A DNA stretch of 64,000 bases from Calditerrivibrio sp. (lineage in GTDB: Bacteria; Chrysiogenota; Deferribacteres; Deferribacterales; Calditerrivibrionaceae): contig JAOAHS010000001.1 of NCBI GenBank assembly GCA_026415135.1, positions 39,039 to 103,038 of the forward strand, read 5' to 3'. Numbering within the stretch: position 1 is the first letter of the stretch; each line of letters begins with the position of its first letter. The notes under the pieces are model-generated. The model ran no database searches, was not told where the DNA came from, and saw nothing but the letters and a program-made list of their open reading frames with translations. This document shows positions 8,910-18,039 of the stretch, one piece after another. The position numbers were made by a program, and so were the translations under genes.

Positions 8910-9311
8910 CTATTTTACTATCTTTAGATTCGGTCTATTTTGGTTTTTGTTTGGTTTTGTGGTAGAGGAGTTGGGTTTACCTATTTTAAATTTAAACACG
9001 AAGTTTGGATTATTTAAATCATCGACAATGTAATTTATCGCATATATTGGGATACTAAGGTCTTCCCATATTCCATTGAAGCTCATTTGGCAGCATATGT
9101 AATGTTTGTCTGTGGTCAAATTTTTATACGAGGTCCTTGTGAAGACAAGTAGTAGCCCCATCTCTTTCTCGTTTTCTGTTAATCCCCTTTTACCTACTAT
9201 AAGATCATTGACGGGATGTATATTCATATAAAATTTATCGCCTCTCTGGATTAGCATGTTAAAGATCTCTTTTTTGATGGTATTCATGGAATCATTTAAC
9301 ATATCTGTCAT
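8910..9311 (-). CDS. sspB: SspB-type ClpXP adaptor
   Basis: This is a 133-residue protein. Its core 'cQMSFNGIWEDLSIPIYAINYI' (split here: SFNGIWEDLSIP, then IYAINYI) matches the SspB pattern 'f.arFgGv.r.i.vPl.Ail.iy'. The C-terminus after a disordered Asn/Lys/Pro linker is NRPNLKIVK, which closely parallels the ClpX-docking tail GRPALRVVK of E. coli SspB. SspB binds ssrA-tagged proteins and hands them to ClpXP. ATG 9311 follows GGAG by about 6 bp. It is the last gene of a minus-strand run with panE and the radical SAM gene. I base the assignment on the core pattern plus the tail; sequence similarity elsewhere is low. Confidence 0.8.
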   Translation of the reverse strand: MTDMLNDSMNTIKKEIFNMLIQRGDKFYMNIHPVNDLIVGKRGLTENEKEMGLLLVFTRTSYKNLTTDKHYICCQMSFNGIWEDLSIPIYAINYIVDDLNNPNFVFKFKIGKPNSSTTKPNKNQNRPNLKIVK

Positions 9312-9323
9312 CAAAAACTCCTA

Positions 9324-10244
9324 TCAGTAACTTTGTTCTATTCCTTTTATGATATCATAAAAAATTGTGTTATATGGTACCTGTAAGTTATATTTTTTTG
9401 CAATTTCTTTTACTTTGCCAGCAAAGATATCTACTTCTGTGGGTCTTTTGGCTTCTACATCCTGTAGCATAGATGTTTTACCATTTGGGTCTAAGCTGTA
9501 TAAGACGCTGTACCACCTTTCTTTGAGATCATTTTCATAGTCTAAAGGGATACATTCTAATCTTGAGATGTCAATTACCTCTTTCATCAAGTTTTCCATC
9601 AATCCCCTTACACTTTCATCCCTTTGAAAAACGCCGTAAGTTGCCCTTAATACTGCAGAAACCTGATTCATACCGACGTTTACCATAAACTTCCACCAGA
9701 TCTCTTTTTCCATATCAATCGGTGTTTCGTATAATATACCTGCCTTTTGAAAAGCTGAATGGATCCTTGATAACTTTTTGCTGTATGTATTGTTTTTAAG
9801 CTCACCAATTATAAGTTTACCAAAATTTTTGCAAGTAATTTTATTTCCAACTCTTACAGCATCCATACCTACTGTAATGGTATAAAGTACTTTTTCCTCT
9901 CCATAATAGGAGGCGATAATCTTTTCACTATCAAGGCCGTTTAATAATGAAATTATTGTAGTGTTTTCATGGATAATATTTTTAAGTTTGGGTACAATTT
10001 CATCTAATACATTGTGTTTTACGGCAACAATCACTAAATCCACAGATGTTTGGGGATTGATGAGGTCTAATGTGTTAAACTTGTACTTTTTATCATTAAA
10101 TATGAATTGAGTTTGAACAAGTTTTGCTAATCTTTCACCATCTGCTGCAAGAAATGTCTCAAAACCTCTTTCTAAAAACTGGTGGGCATACAGTACTCCC
10201 ATTGCACCTGCACCAACTATTGCAACCTTTTTAACTTCATTCAT
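9324..10244 (-). CDS. panE: 2-Dehydropantoate 2-reductase (ketopantoate reductase)
   Basis: This is a 306-residue NADP-dependent reductase. It has an N-terminal Rossmann motif VAIVGAGAMG (residues 8-17), the middle motif 'SLLNGLDSEKII' typical of ApbA/PanE, and the helical C-terminal domain with the catalytic-lysine region WWKFMVNVGMNQ. It reduces ketopantoate to pantoate on the way to pantothenate and coenzyme A. Its start codon overlaps the stop of the upstream radical SAM gene (ATGA), and sspB follows closely. Related ApbA-family reductases with other ketoacid substrates cannot be excluded from sequence alone. Confidence 0.85.
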   Translation of the reverse strand: MNEVKKVAIVGAGAMGVLYAHQFLERGFETFLAADGERLAKLVQTQFIFNDKKYKFNTLDLINPQTSVDLVIVAVKHNVLDEIVPKLKNIIHENTTIISLLNGLDSEKIIASYYGEEKVLYTITVGMDAVRVGNKITCKNFGKLIIGELKNNTYSKKLSRIHSAFQKAGILYETPIDMEKEIWWKFMVNVGMNQVSAVLRATYGVFQRDESVRGLMENLMKEVIDISRLECIPLDYENDLKERWYSVLYSLDPNGKTSMLQDVEAKRPTEVDIFAGKVKEIAKKYNLQVPYNTIFYDIIKGIEQSY

Positions 10245-11170
10245 ATTTTCCTCAGACTATAGTATGTTTCGCCAGTATATTGTGATTCTTGTAAATTTTC
10301 AATATTAGAAAGTATGCTAAATAACTCATTCTTTTCAAGGCCGAAAAGAAGCCTTAAATCTTCTATGGTACATGGCCTCATCAGAAGAAGAGATCTGATT
10401 GTTGTTTTAATATCTGTATCGTTTTTATATGGTAGCTCTTTAACGAAATTACCTGTTGCTTCGACCTTGATCCCTTTTCTTCTGAAGAATATTGCTATAT
10501 TTATTAGTTCATTGTAATCTAAACCTAACGTTTGAGGGTAAGCGGGAGGGCGAAATACTGTATTTAGTTGGACCTTATCGTATTTTAATTGAAGAATATA
10601 ATGTGCCAGTTTTGTTAGTTCCTCCTCAGAGTCGTTTATACCCTTTACAAATAGTATTTCTATAAATAATTCCCCTCTGTAGATATAGGAAAAGTTTCTA
10701 AGCTCTTCTAATATCTTAGGCCAGTTTAATTTCTTATGGGGGCGGTTTATGATATTAAAGGTATCGACTGTTATTGCATCTATGCTTGGGACAAGAATAT
10801 CTACATCCATTAGGGCATCCCTTACTTTTTCATCATCAATATTTGTGGAGTTCGTTAAAAGTGCTAAAGGATGGTGAACGATCTTTTTTACCTCGAAGAT
10901 GATCTTTTTCAGATCTTTGTTCAATGTGGGTTCACCGGCACCAGTTATTGTTACTACATCAAGATGTTCGTGAAATTTTTCATATTGGTATTTTAATTCT
11001 TCTAACATGATATCGATATTGATGTAGCTATCTTTTTTTATTGTTAGTTTTGTTGTCTTACCTACTTCACAATATATACAGTCTAAATTACAGATTTTAT
11101 GTGGGACTACATCAATCCCTAAAGAACTTCCCAATCTTCTGGAAGGAACAGGACCAAAAATGTATCTCAT
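10241..11170 (-). CDS. Radical SAM enzyme of the COG0731 type
   Basis: This is a 309-residue protein with the [4Fe-4S]-SAM motif CNLDCIYC near residue 28, the N-terminal signature YIFGPVPSRRLGSSLGID, and the later motifs TGAGEPTLN (SAM-binding GGE-like) and ATGNFVKE. The 'FGPVPSRRLG' start marks a common bacterial group related to TYW1 whose reaction is not established. The last 60 residues look like a small winged-helix region. It is the promoter-proximal gene of the rSAM-panE-sspB unit; SD AGGAG precedes the ATG. The cysteines are intact, so it should be active. Confidence 0.8.
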   Translation of the reverse strand: MRYIFGPVPSRRLGSSLGIDVVPHKICNLDCIYCEVGKTTKLTIKKDSYINIDIMLEELKYQYEKFHEHLDVVTITGAGEPTLNKDLKKIIFEVKKIVHHPLALLTNSTNIDDEKVRDALMDVDILVPSIDAITVDTFNIINRPHKKLNWPKILEELRNFSYIYRGELFIEILFVKGINDSEEELTKLAHYILQLKYDKVQLNTVFRPPAYPQTLGLDYNELINIAIFFRRKGIKVEATGNFVKELPYKNDTDIKTTIRSLLLMRPCTIEDLRLLFGLEKNELFSILSNIENLQESQYTGETYYSLRKI

Positions 11171-11196
11171 ATTTTCTCCTTTTTGTACAAATATTC

Positions 11197-11224
11197 AGGA
11201 TAGTTACTTGATTTTTTTTGTCAA
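11197..11224 (-). promoter_or_regulatory. Promoter for the radical SAM-panE-sspB unit
   Basis: Reading the minus strand: TTGACA (complement of 11219-11224), 16 bp, then TATCCT (complement of 11197-11202). The predicted leader is about 20 bases and contains the SD AGGAG. Confidence 0.5.
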
Positions 11225-11278
11225 TGATTTTCTGAAAATATAAGGTTTTTTAAAATAATCTGGTTAGTAGCTTTTTAT

Positions 11279-11306
11279 TTGACACATTTAGTTTGTATGG
11301 TATAAT
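11279..11306 (+). promoter_or_regulatory. Consensus sigma-70 promoter of the nqr operon
   Basis: TTGACA (11279-11284), 16 bp, TATAAT (11301-11306), both perfect consensus. Only 6 bases separate the -10 box from the nqrA ATG at 11313 and no SD is present, so the transcript probably starts at the A of the start codon (leaderless). Confidence 0.8.
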
Positions 11307-11312
11307 TTAATT

Positions 11313-12620
11313 ATGACTAAGAGAAAAGGGCTTTCAATACCGATATTTAATAGTGTATCAGGTTCAGTAGAGGAATTTTATTCGGAACGATTTGGGGTTG
11401 TAGCCGATGATTTTGTATCCATAAGGCCTAAATTTGAGAAACAAGAAAATGTTGAGATCTGTGTTGGTGAATTACTATTCTATGATGCTAAAAATAGAGG
11501 GATAAGGTTTTATTCCTTTGTGGATGGCATGGTAAGAAGGATCGTGAGAGGGGATAAAAGGAAGTTTGTAGCATTTAAATTTGAGGGGGAACCTAAGGTA
11601 TATGAATTTCATAGAGATGTTTCCACCATAAAACTGATTGAGAGCAATAGGGCTGAGATAGTTGATGCTATTATAGAAAGTGGTTTGTGGGTTTCATTTA
11701 GGCAAAGGCCCTATGATAGGGTGGCTGATCCTGATGTTGTTCCTGATAGAATTTTTGTTATGCTTGTGGATACAAGACCTCAGGCTCCTGAGGTGAAGGA
11801 TGTTTTTACTGGATCTGAAAATTATTTTAAAAAGGGTGTTGAACTGCTTACAGCACTTACCAAAGGGTATGTTCATGTGATAAAACAGAGTGGTATTCAT
11901 TTTGAAATGGAGCATGAAAAAGTTAGAATGGTGGAGGTAACTGGAGCTCACCCCATTGGTCTTGTAGGAACGCATATAAACAGATCATTTCCTTTGAACA
12001 GAAATAGAAAAGTATGGTATTTGGATTATCAGGATCTTATTGCTATTGGGAAGTTGTTTGTTGAAAATATCGTCGACAATAGAAGAATTGTATCCATCTA
12101 CGATGGAAGGCTTATGAGGCTTTTTAATTATTCTAGTTGTGAAGGGTTAGTGGAGTTTTCTGGTAGAAACAGATATATTGCTGGTTCTGTCCTATATGGT
12201 AGGCGTTTGGAACAAGAAGTCCCCTATATTCATAGATATATCAATATATTATCGAGAATTGAAGAGGTTAGTGAGAGAAGATTTATGGGATGGCTTAGGG
12301 GAGGCTTTGATAAATTTTCTGTAAAAAATGTTTTTCTTTCAAAATTTTTTCCTGGTAAAATAAAGTTTAACACATCTTTAAATGGTAGTTACAGACCTAT
12401 GGTGCCGGTAGGATCCTATGAAAGAGTTAGTCTCTTCGATGTGCCAATTACATATTTTTTAAGGGCACTTTTAACGAAAGATGTGGAGATCTTAGAGCGA
12501 TTGGGTGTGCTTGATTTTGGCGAAGAGGATATGTCCCCTTTTACTTTTGTATGTGTAGGAAAATATGATTATGCCCTGTATCTGAGGGAGATGCTTGATG
12601 AACTGGAGGCTCAACATTGA
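11313..12620 (+). CDS. nqrA: Na+-translocating NADH:quinone reductase subunit A
   Basis: This is 435 residues. The N-terminus MTKRKGLSIPIFN matches the conserved NqrA start ('KGLDLPI.G'). The middle carries 'MVEVTGAHPIGLVGTHINR', read as the GAHP..LVGTHI segment of the family, and the C-terminal 'FSVKNVFLSKFFP' and 'GSYERV' regions also fit. NqrA is the cytoplasmic subunit associated with the quinone site of Na+-NQR. It is the first gene of a complete nqrABCDEF operon. There is no SD. The start is fixed by family alignment and lies 6 bp after a -10 box, so translation is probably leaderless. Confidence 0.9.
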   Translation: MTKRKGLSIPIFNSVSGSVEEFYSERFGVVADDFVSIRPKFEKQENVEICVGELLFYDAKNRGIRFYSFVDGMVRRIVRGDKRKFVAFKFEGEPKVYEFHRDVSTIKLIESNRAEIVDAIIESGLWVSFRQRPYDRVADPDVVPDRIFVMLVDTRPQAPEVKDVFTGSENYFKKGVELLTALTKGYVHVIKQSGIHFEMEHEKVRMVEVTGAHPIGLVGTHINRSFPLNRNRKVWYLDYQDLIAIGKLFVENIVDNRRIVSIYDGRLMRLFNYSSCEGLVEFSGRNRYIAGSVLYGRRLEQEVPYIHRYINILSRIEEVSERRFMGWLRGGFDKFSVKNVFLSKFFPGKIKFNTSLNGSYRPMVPVGSYERVSLFDVPITYFLRALLTKDVEILERLGVLDFGEEDMSPFTFVCVGKYDYALYLREMLDELEAQH

Positions 12621-13810
12621 AAAGATTATTTGAAAGGTTATCGCCTTACTTTCAGAAAGGTGGAAAGTATGAAAAGTTCTTTCCTATTTTCGAGATGGTG
12701 GAGACATTCCTTTATGATCCTTTGATCAAAACTGAAGGGAAGACCCATATACGGGATGGGCTTGATCTTAAGAGAACAATGATTATAGTGTTTTTGTCCA
12801 TAATCCCTGCGGCATTATTTGGTATTTACAATGTTGGTTATCAGGCAAACCTATTCATAAATAGCAATGGCATCGATCCTGTTGGTTTTAGAGATATATG
12901 TATGGATTTTTTCAGGTTAAAATATGATCCAAATAGTGTTATTTCAAATTTTTTCCATGGTCTACTGTATTTTCTACCATTGTACTTTGTTACTCTTGTT
13001 GTGGGTGGTTTTTGGGAGGTGCTATTTGCCGTTGTTAGAAGACACGAGGTGGCAGAAGCGTTTTTAGTAACAAGTCTTCTTTATCCCCTTATCCTTCCCC
13101 CCACTGTTCCTCTTTGGCAAGCTGCTGCTGCTTTGAGTATTGGTTTGGTGTTTGGGAAAGAGGTATTTGGGGGTACAGGTAGAAACTTTATAAACCCAGC
13201 GCTTTTTTCAAGGGCAATTCTCTTTTTCTCCTATCCCCAATCAGTTACGGGTAGCTCAGTATGGGTTCCAGTGGATGGGTATTCAAAGGCTACACCGTTA
13301 TCTGCTTTTAAGGAGAGAGGGTTTGACTTTGGTTATAGTTTTCTTGATGGTTTATTAGGATTTATTCCTGGTTCTATAGGAGAAACATCTGCTTTGTTGT
13401 GCTTGTTTGGAGCTTTTATTCTTGTTGTTACTGGTATAGGATCTTTTAGGCTTATGTTGGGGATGGTGTTGGGGATGGGGTTGACAACTTTCCTCTTTAA
13501 TTTGATAGGAAGTGATACCAACAATATGTTTAACATGCCCTTTTACTATCATTTTGTTTTTGGTGGCTTTGCCTTCGGTATGGCTTTTATGATTACTGAT
13601 CCTGTATCCGCAGCATTGACGGATGCAGGAAAATGGGTTTATGGTTTTTTAGTGGGGTTCATGAATGCTCTAGTGAGGGTTATAAACCCTGCTTTCCCTG
13701 AGGGAACAATGCTTGCCATATTATTTGGTAATATATTTGCACCCTTTATAGATAGTTTTTTTATAAGGGGATATATAAAAAAGAGAGAAAAACTCTATGA
13801 AAGAAACTAA
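12617..13810 (+). CDS. nqrB: Na+-translocating NADH:quinone reductase subunit B
   Basis: This is a 397-residue polytopic membrane subunit. It starts KRLFERLSPYFQKGGKYEKF and continues with the ETFLYDP motif conserved in NqrB. The GYSKATPL motif holds the threonine that carries covalent FMN in this family. Several TM segments follow (GFIPGSIGETSALLCLFGAF and others), plus the FGGFAFGMAFMITDPVSA element shared with RnfD. NqrB forms part of the Na+ path and quinone site. The start is TTG 12617, supported by GGAGG 7 bp upstream; it overlaps the nqrA stop by 4 bp. Confidence 0.92.
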   Translation: MKRLFERLSPYFQKGGKYEKFFPIFEMVETFLYDPLIKTEGKTHIRDGLDLKRTMIIVFLSIIPAALFGIYNVGYQANLFINSNGIDPVGFRDICMDFFRLKYDPNSVISNFFHGLLYFLPLYFVTLVVGGFWEVLFAVVRRHEVAEAFLVTSLLYPLILPPTVPLWQAAAALSIGLVFGKEVFGGTGRNFINPALFSRAILFFSYPQSVTGSSVWVPVDGYSKATPLSAFKERGFDFGYSFLDGLLGFIPGSIGETSALLCLFGAFILVVTGIGSFRLMLGMVLGMGLTTFLFNLIGSDTNNMFNMPFYYHFVFGGFAFGMAFMITDPVSAALTDAGKWVYGFLVGFMNALVRVINPAFPEGTMLAILFGNIFAPFIDSFFIRGYIKKREKLYERN

Positions 13811-14510
13811 GGCTAAAATTTTTATGGTTTCACTTGGAGTTGCTCTTTTTTTCTCCTTTATAGTGTCTGCTACTGTACAGCTTCTCAAAGACAAACAGGA
13901 GGAAAATGTAAGGCTTGATAGATTAAAACATATCTTTTCTCTGGTGGAAAATGGAAGTATAGAGCCTAAGGTATTACTTGTGGACATAAAAACTGGAGAC
14001 TCAAAAGAGGTCACCTCGGATGTAGATTTTTTTAATAATTTCAGGTTGTTAGCCACAGGTGAAGGGGCCGTGAAGATAAATAAAAAAGATGATTTTATAG
14101 GTGTGGGGTCTCATCCACGATATATGCCTGTATATCTTTTTTATGATGGGGATAAATTGATAAATGCAGTTTTTTTTGTTTATGGGAATGGGCTATGGTC
14201 TACAATGTATGGTTTTTTAAGCCTTAAAGGAGATCTTAGAACTATTCAGGGTATAACCTTTTTTGATCAGAAGGAGACACCGGGGTTAGGGGGAGAGGTG
14301 GATAACCCTATTTGGAAAGCAAAATGGGAAGGGAAGAAGCTTTTTGATGATGATGGTAGGTTTAGGTTTTCTGTTTCAAAAGGTAGTGATCAGTTTTCTG
14401 TTGATGGTCTTTCAGGGGCAACACTCACCACAAGAGGTGTGGATAATATTGTAAAATTTTGGTTTGGTGATAATGGGTATAAGAAATTTTTAGAAAGGTT
14501 GAAGGGGTAG
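13797..14510 (+). CDS. nqrC: Na+-translocating NADH:quinone reductase subunit C
   Basis: This is 237 residues: one N-terminal TM helix (about 8-28) followed by a periplasmic FMN-binding domain. The FMN-attachment motif DGLSGATLTT gives the threonine for the phosphodiester-linked flavin, and GQGLWSTMYG-like GNGLWSTMYG and 'ETPGLGGEV' are the other family signatures. It overlaps nqrB by 14 bp. Flavin insertion needs an ApbE transferase, which is not in this window. Confidence 0.92.
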   Translation: MKETKAKIFMVSLGVALFFSFIVSATVQLLKDKQEENVRLDRLKHIFSLVENGSIEPKVLLVDIKTGDSKEVTSDVDFFNNFRLLATGEGAVKINKKDDFIGVGSHPRYMPVYLFYDGDKLINAVFFVYGNGLWSTMYGFLSLKGDLRTIQGITFFDQKETPGLGGEVDNPIWKAKWEGKKLFDDDGRFRFSVSKGSDQFSVDGLSGATLTTRGVDNIVKFWFGDNGYKKFLERLKG

Positions 14511-14513
14511 ACA

Positions 14514-15131
14514 ATGGGTGTTAAGAAGGATACCTTTGTTGGACCGATCTTTATTAATAATCCTATTACTATACAGGTACTTGGGATCTGTTCTTCTCTG
14601 GCTGTTACTACTCAACTTAAGACAGCTCTTGTGATGGGACTCTCGGTTACAGCTGTTGTGGCTATGAGTAATCTACTCATTAGTATGATGAGAAATCATA
14701 TCCCCCCATCAGTAAGGATCATTATAGAGATGACAGTTATTGCTTCCTTTGTTATTATTGTGGATCAGTTTTTAAAGGCTTATCTTTTTGAAATAAGTAA
14801 ACAGTTGTCAGTTTTTGTGGGACTTATCATTACAAACTGTATATTGATGGGTAGAGCTGAGGCGTTTGCTATTAAAAACCCACCTCTGTTGAGCTTTCTG
14901 GATGGCTTAGGTAATGGGCTGGGGTATGGTATGATACTGGTTATCGTGGGCGCTATAAGGGAGCTTGCTGGTAGTGGCAGGTTGTTTGGTTTTGAAATTT
15001 TTAAGATGCAAGTAAATGGTGGGTGGTATGTGCCTAATGGGATGTTTTTGCTTGCTCCAAGCGGTTTTTTTATCATTGCTACGATAATCTGGTTTGTTAA
15101 GGAAAGGGAAAAGAGAATAAGGAGGGGATGA
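14514..15131 (+). CDS. nqrD: Na+-translocating NADH:quinone reductase subunit D
   Basis: This is a 205-residue, six-helix membrane subunit of the NqrD/RnfE family. Visible signatures are '[17 protein letters not shown]', '[12 protein letters not shown]' (with the conserved cysteine of the intramembrane iron site) and [17 protein letters not shown]. NqrD and NqrE form an inverted-repeat pair at the core of the pump. SD AAGGGG precedes the ATG. Confidence 0.93.
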   Translation: MGVKKDTFVGPIFINNPITIQVLGICSSLAVTTQLKTALVMGLSVTAVVAMSNLLISMMRNHIPPSVRIIIEMTVIASFVIIVDQFLKAYLFEISKQLSVFVGLIITNCILMGRAEAFAIKNPPLLSFLDGLGNGLGYGMILVIVGAIRELAGSGRLFGFEIFKMQVNGGWYVPNGMFLLAPSGFFIIATIIWFVKEREKRIRRG

Positions 15132-15132
15132 G

Positions 15133-15744
15133 ATGTTGGAGCATTATCTAAGTTTACTCATCAAATCTATATTTATAGAGAACATGGCTCTTTCTTTTTT
15201 CCTGGGGATGTGTACGTTTCTTGCAGTGTCTAATAATATGGAGACGGCAAAGGGGCTTGGTGTTGCGGTTGTTGTGGTGCAATCTATTACAGTACCTATA
15301 AACAATATCTTGTATCAATTGATTTTCAGAGATGGAGTTCTCGTAAAATGGGGTTTGGGAGATATAAATCTGAATTTTTTGAGTTTAGTTGTGTATATTG
15401 GAGTTGTGGCAGCTATTGTTCAGGTGTTGGAGATGGTTTTGGATAGGTTCTTTCCTAAGCTTTACAATGCCTTAGGTATATTTTTGCCACTTATTACTGT
15501 GAATTGTGCGATTTTAGGTGGGACATTGTTCATGGCCCAAAGGGGGTATACTTTTACGGAGTCGCTGGTGTTTGGTTTTGGTAGTGGTTCTGGTTGGGCA
15601 TTGGCTATCGTTGGGCTTGCCGGTATAAGGGATAAAATGAAGTATAGTGATGTGCCTGATGGTTTAAAAGGGCTTGGGATTGTTTTCATTGCTGCAGGTA
15701 TTATGGCCGTGGCTTTCATGATCTTTTCTGGAATACAATTATGA
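15133..15744 (+). CDS. nqrE: Na+-translocating NADH:quinone reductase subunit E
   Basis: This is a 203-residue membrane subunit of the NqrE/RnfA family. Signatures are '[16 protein letters not shown]' (conserved cysteine), '[15 protein letters not shown]' (second cysteine) and [17 protein letters not shown]. It pairs with NqrD. SD GGAGGGG lies 4-5 bp before the ATG. The stop overlaps the nqrF start. Confidence 0.93.
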   Translation: MLEHYLSLLIKSIFIENMALSFFLGMCTFLAVSNNMETAKGLGVAVVVVQSITVPINNILYQLIFRDGVLVKWGLGDINLNFLSLVVYIGVVAAIVQVLEMVLDRFFPKLYNALGIFLPLITVNCAILGGTLFMAQRGYTFTESLVFGFGSGSGWALAIVGLAGIRDKMKYSDVPDGLKGLGIVFIAAGIMAVAFMIFSGIQL

Positions 15745-16955
15745 TAGTATTTTTGGGGACTATTTTTTTTACAGCGATTATCCTTTTGTTGGTGGGGTTA
15801 ATAGTAGAAGCCCGTAGGTTCCTGATCAAAGAGGGTAATGTTAGGGTGATTATAAATAATGAAAAAGTTTTAGAAGTATCGCCTGGGGATAAGTTGTTAA
15901 ACGTTTTAGCTGCTGAAAAAATATTTGTATCGTCAGCATGTGGTGGTGGTGGATCATGTGGTCAATGTAAAGTCAAGGTTATTGAGGGTGGTGGTTCTAT
16001 TTTACCTACTGAGAAGGCCCATATCAATAAGAAGTTGGAGAGAGAGGGATTTAGGCTTTCATGCCAGTTACCTGTTAAGAATGACGTAAAAATTTATCTG
16101 CCTCCTGAGGTGTTTAGTGCAAAGGAATACCTATGTGAGGTGGTTTCCAATCGAAATGTGGCAACATTTATAAAAGAGCTGGTATTGAAGTTACCCACAG
16201 ATGAGTTTGATTTTGAGGCTGGTGGATATATCCAGATTAAAATACCTCCATATTTTGTTGACTTTAAAGATTTTGATATAGATGAACAGTTTAGGCCTGA
16301 TTGGGATAGGTTTTCTTTATGGCATCTCAAATCAAAAAATGATAGGGAGGTTATAAGGGCTTATTCTATGGCCAATTTCCCCCTTGAAAAGGGGTTTGTT
16401 AAACTGAATGTGAGGATTGCTACACCACCCCCAAAAAGTGTAGGGATACCTCCTGGTGTGGGGTCATCTTATATTTTTTCTTTAAAACCTGGGGATAAGG
16501 TAACGATACTTGGTCCTTTTGGTGAATTCAAGGCATCTGATACAGACGCTGAGATGGTTTTTATAGGTGGAGGTGCTGGAATGGCACCGCTACGCTCGAT
16601 TATTTTTGATCAACTTATTCGCTTGAAAAGCAAAAGGAAGATAACCTATTGGTATGGGGCTCGAAGCTTAAAGGAGATTTTTTATAGTGAGGATTTTGAG
16701 AGGTTACAAAAAGAGTACAATAATTTTAAATGGTATGTAGCTCTATCTGAACCACTTCCAGAGGACAACTGGACTGGACTTGTTGGTTTTATCCATCAAG
16801 TGGTTTATGATAATTATTTGAAGTATCATCCTGAACCGGAATCTGTTGAGTATTATTTATGTGGCCCTCCACTAATGCTTAAAGCAGTTTTAAATATGTT
16901 AGATAGTTTAGGAGTGGAAAAAGGTAATATCAGGTTTGATGATTTCGGTAGTTAA
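15741..16955 (+). CDS. nqrF: Na+-translocating NADH:quinone reductase subunit F
   Basis: This is a 404-residue electron-entry subunit. It has an N-terminal TM helix (about 4-24), a plant-type [2Fe-2S] domain with C67, C73, C76 and C108 (pattern C-x5-C-x2-C-x31-C), a FAD domain with RAYSMANFP, and a NAD domain with [19 protein letters not shown] and a YYLCGPPLM motif. It oxidises NADH and passes electrons through FAD and the cluster. It closes the operon: an RpoS-like gene follows after a 76-bp gap with no clear terminator. Confidence 0.94.
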   Translation: MIVFLGTIFFTAIILLLVGLIVEARRFLIKEGNVRVIINNEKVLEVSPGDKLLNVLAAEKIFVSSACGGGGSCGQCKVKVIEGGGSILPTEKAHINKKLEREGFRLSCQLPVKNDVKIYLPPEVFSAKEYLCEVVSNRNVATFIKELVLKLPTDEFDFEAGGYIQIKIPPYFVDFKDFDIDEQFRPDWDRFSLWHLKSKNDREVIRAYSMANFPLEKGFVKLNVRIATPPPKSVGIPPGVGSSYIFSLKPGDKVTILGPFGEFKASDTDAEMVFIGGGAGMAPLRSIIFDQLIRLKSKRKITYWYGARSLKEIFYSEDFERLQKEYNNFKWYVALSEPLPEDNWTGLVGFIHQVVYDNYLKYHPEPESVEYYLCGPPLMLKAVLNMLDSLGVEKGNIRFDDFGS

Positions 16956-17031
16956 AACATTTCTATAAATTTTTACTTGTAATTTTTGCTTTTTCAGTTT
17001 ATTTAATGCGAAGAAATATTCGATAGGTGCT

Positions 17032-18039
17032 ATGGACTCTGTAAAAAGATCTACAAAGATCAATAAAGATCAGGTTACTGAGAGGAATTTTACAGAGTTT
17101 TATATTGCTGTGATAGATGGGGAACCAGAGGAGGCTCTCGATGATTTTTCTGAAGTCGAAGAATCAGAGGAGAATGAAGAACAGGAGCTTGATGAAAAAA
17201 GATCGGACTCAAGCTATGATATTCTTAACATATATCTAAAAGATCTATCCAAATGTCCCGTCCTATCCAAAGAGGAAGAGGTTGAACTGGCAAAGCTCAT
17301 AGAGCAGGGTGATGAAAAAGCAAAGGAGATGATGATAAGCTGTAATCTTCGCCTTGTGGTTTCAATCGCTAAAAAATATGCAAACAAAGGGGTTCCCCTT
17401 GAAGATCTCATTTCAGAAGGGAATATAGGTTTGATAAAAGCTGTAGAGAAATTTGATTATAAAAAAGGTTTTAAATTTAGCACTTACGCAACTTGGTGGA
17501 TAAGACAAGCTATAGAAAGAGCTATAATTACAAACACAAAGATTGTTAAAGTACCGATCCATATAATGGACTATATAAAAAAGATACTTAGGGCTACCTC
17601 AGAACTAAAAGAACAATTGGGGAGGAACCCCACATACATGGAGTTGTCAGCTTTTACAGGTATATCTATTGCAAATCTTTATAAAGCGGTGGAGGCTATG
17701 AGGCAGGATGTATCTTTGGATGCTCCCATCTCTGAGGATGAACAGGAAAACCTTCATAACCTTATTGCTGATGAGATACAGAAGGACCCCTTTAAGCATG
17801 CTTTTGAGATGAATATACAAAATCTTGTGAGTAAATGGATGACCTATCTTACAGATATGGAAAATCAGATTATCACCATGCGATTTGGTCTGGATGGTAA
17901 AAAACCAAAAACGCTTGATGAAGTGGGAAAGGAACTAAATCTGACAAGAGAAAGGATCAGACAGATAGAAAAAAGAGTACTTAGTAAATTAAGGAACTTT
18001 TTTTGCAATAAAAATATCAGAAAGGAGTCTCTGTTATGA
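17032..18039 (+). CDS. RpoS-like group 2 sigma-70 factor
   Basis: This is a 335-residue sigma factor. An acidic N-terminal stretch replaces region 1.1. Region 1.2 ([12 protein letters not shown]), region 2 with the -10-binding [15 protein letters not shown], region 3 ([13 protein letters not shown]), and region 4 with [20 protein letters not shown] then follow. The lack of a full 1.1 and of the long non-conserved insert, plus its length, point to a group 2 (RpoS-type) factor rather than housekeeping RpoD. SD AGG precedes the ATG, and its stop overlaps the next gene. It could serve stress or stationary-phase genes; its regulon cannot be read here. Confidence 0.82.
   Translation: MDSVKRSTKINKDQVTERNFTEFYIAVIDGEPEEALDDFSEVEESEENEEQELDEKRSDSSYDILNIYLKDLSKCPVLSKEEEVELAKLIEQGDEKAKEMMISCNLRLVVSIAKKYANKGVPLEDLISEGNIGLIKAVEKFDYKKGFKFSTYATWWIRQAIERAIITNTKIVKVPIHIMDYIKKILRATSELKEQLGRNPTYMELSAFTGISIANLYKAVEAMRQDVSLDAPISEDEQENLHNLIADEIQKDPFKHAFEMNIQNLVSKWMTYLTDMENQIITMRFGLDGKKPKTLDEVGKELNLTRERIRQIEKRVLSKLRNFFCNKNIRKESLL

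Noticed and set aside
11694..16330. Antisense open frames across the nqr operon
   Set aside because: They lie opposite well-conserved genes and show no SD or recognisable domain.
16956..17031. A clear promoter or terminator in the gap before the RpoS-like gene
   Set aside because: The AT-rich 76 bp has only weak hexamers and a 4-bp CGAA/TTCG stem; not enough to call.
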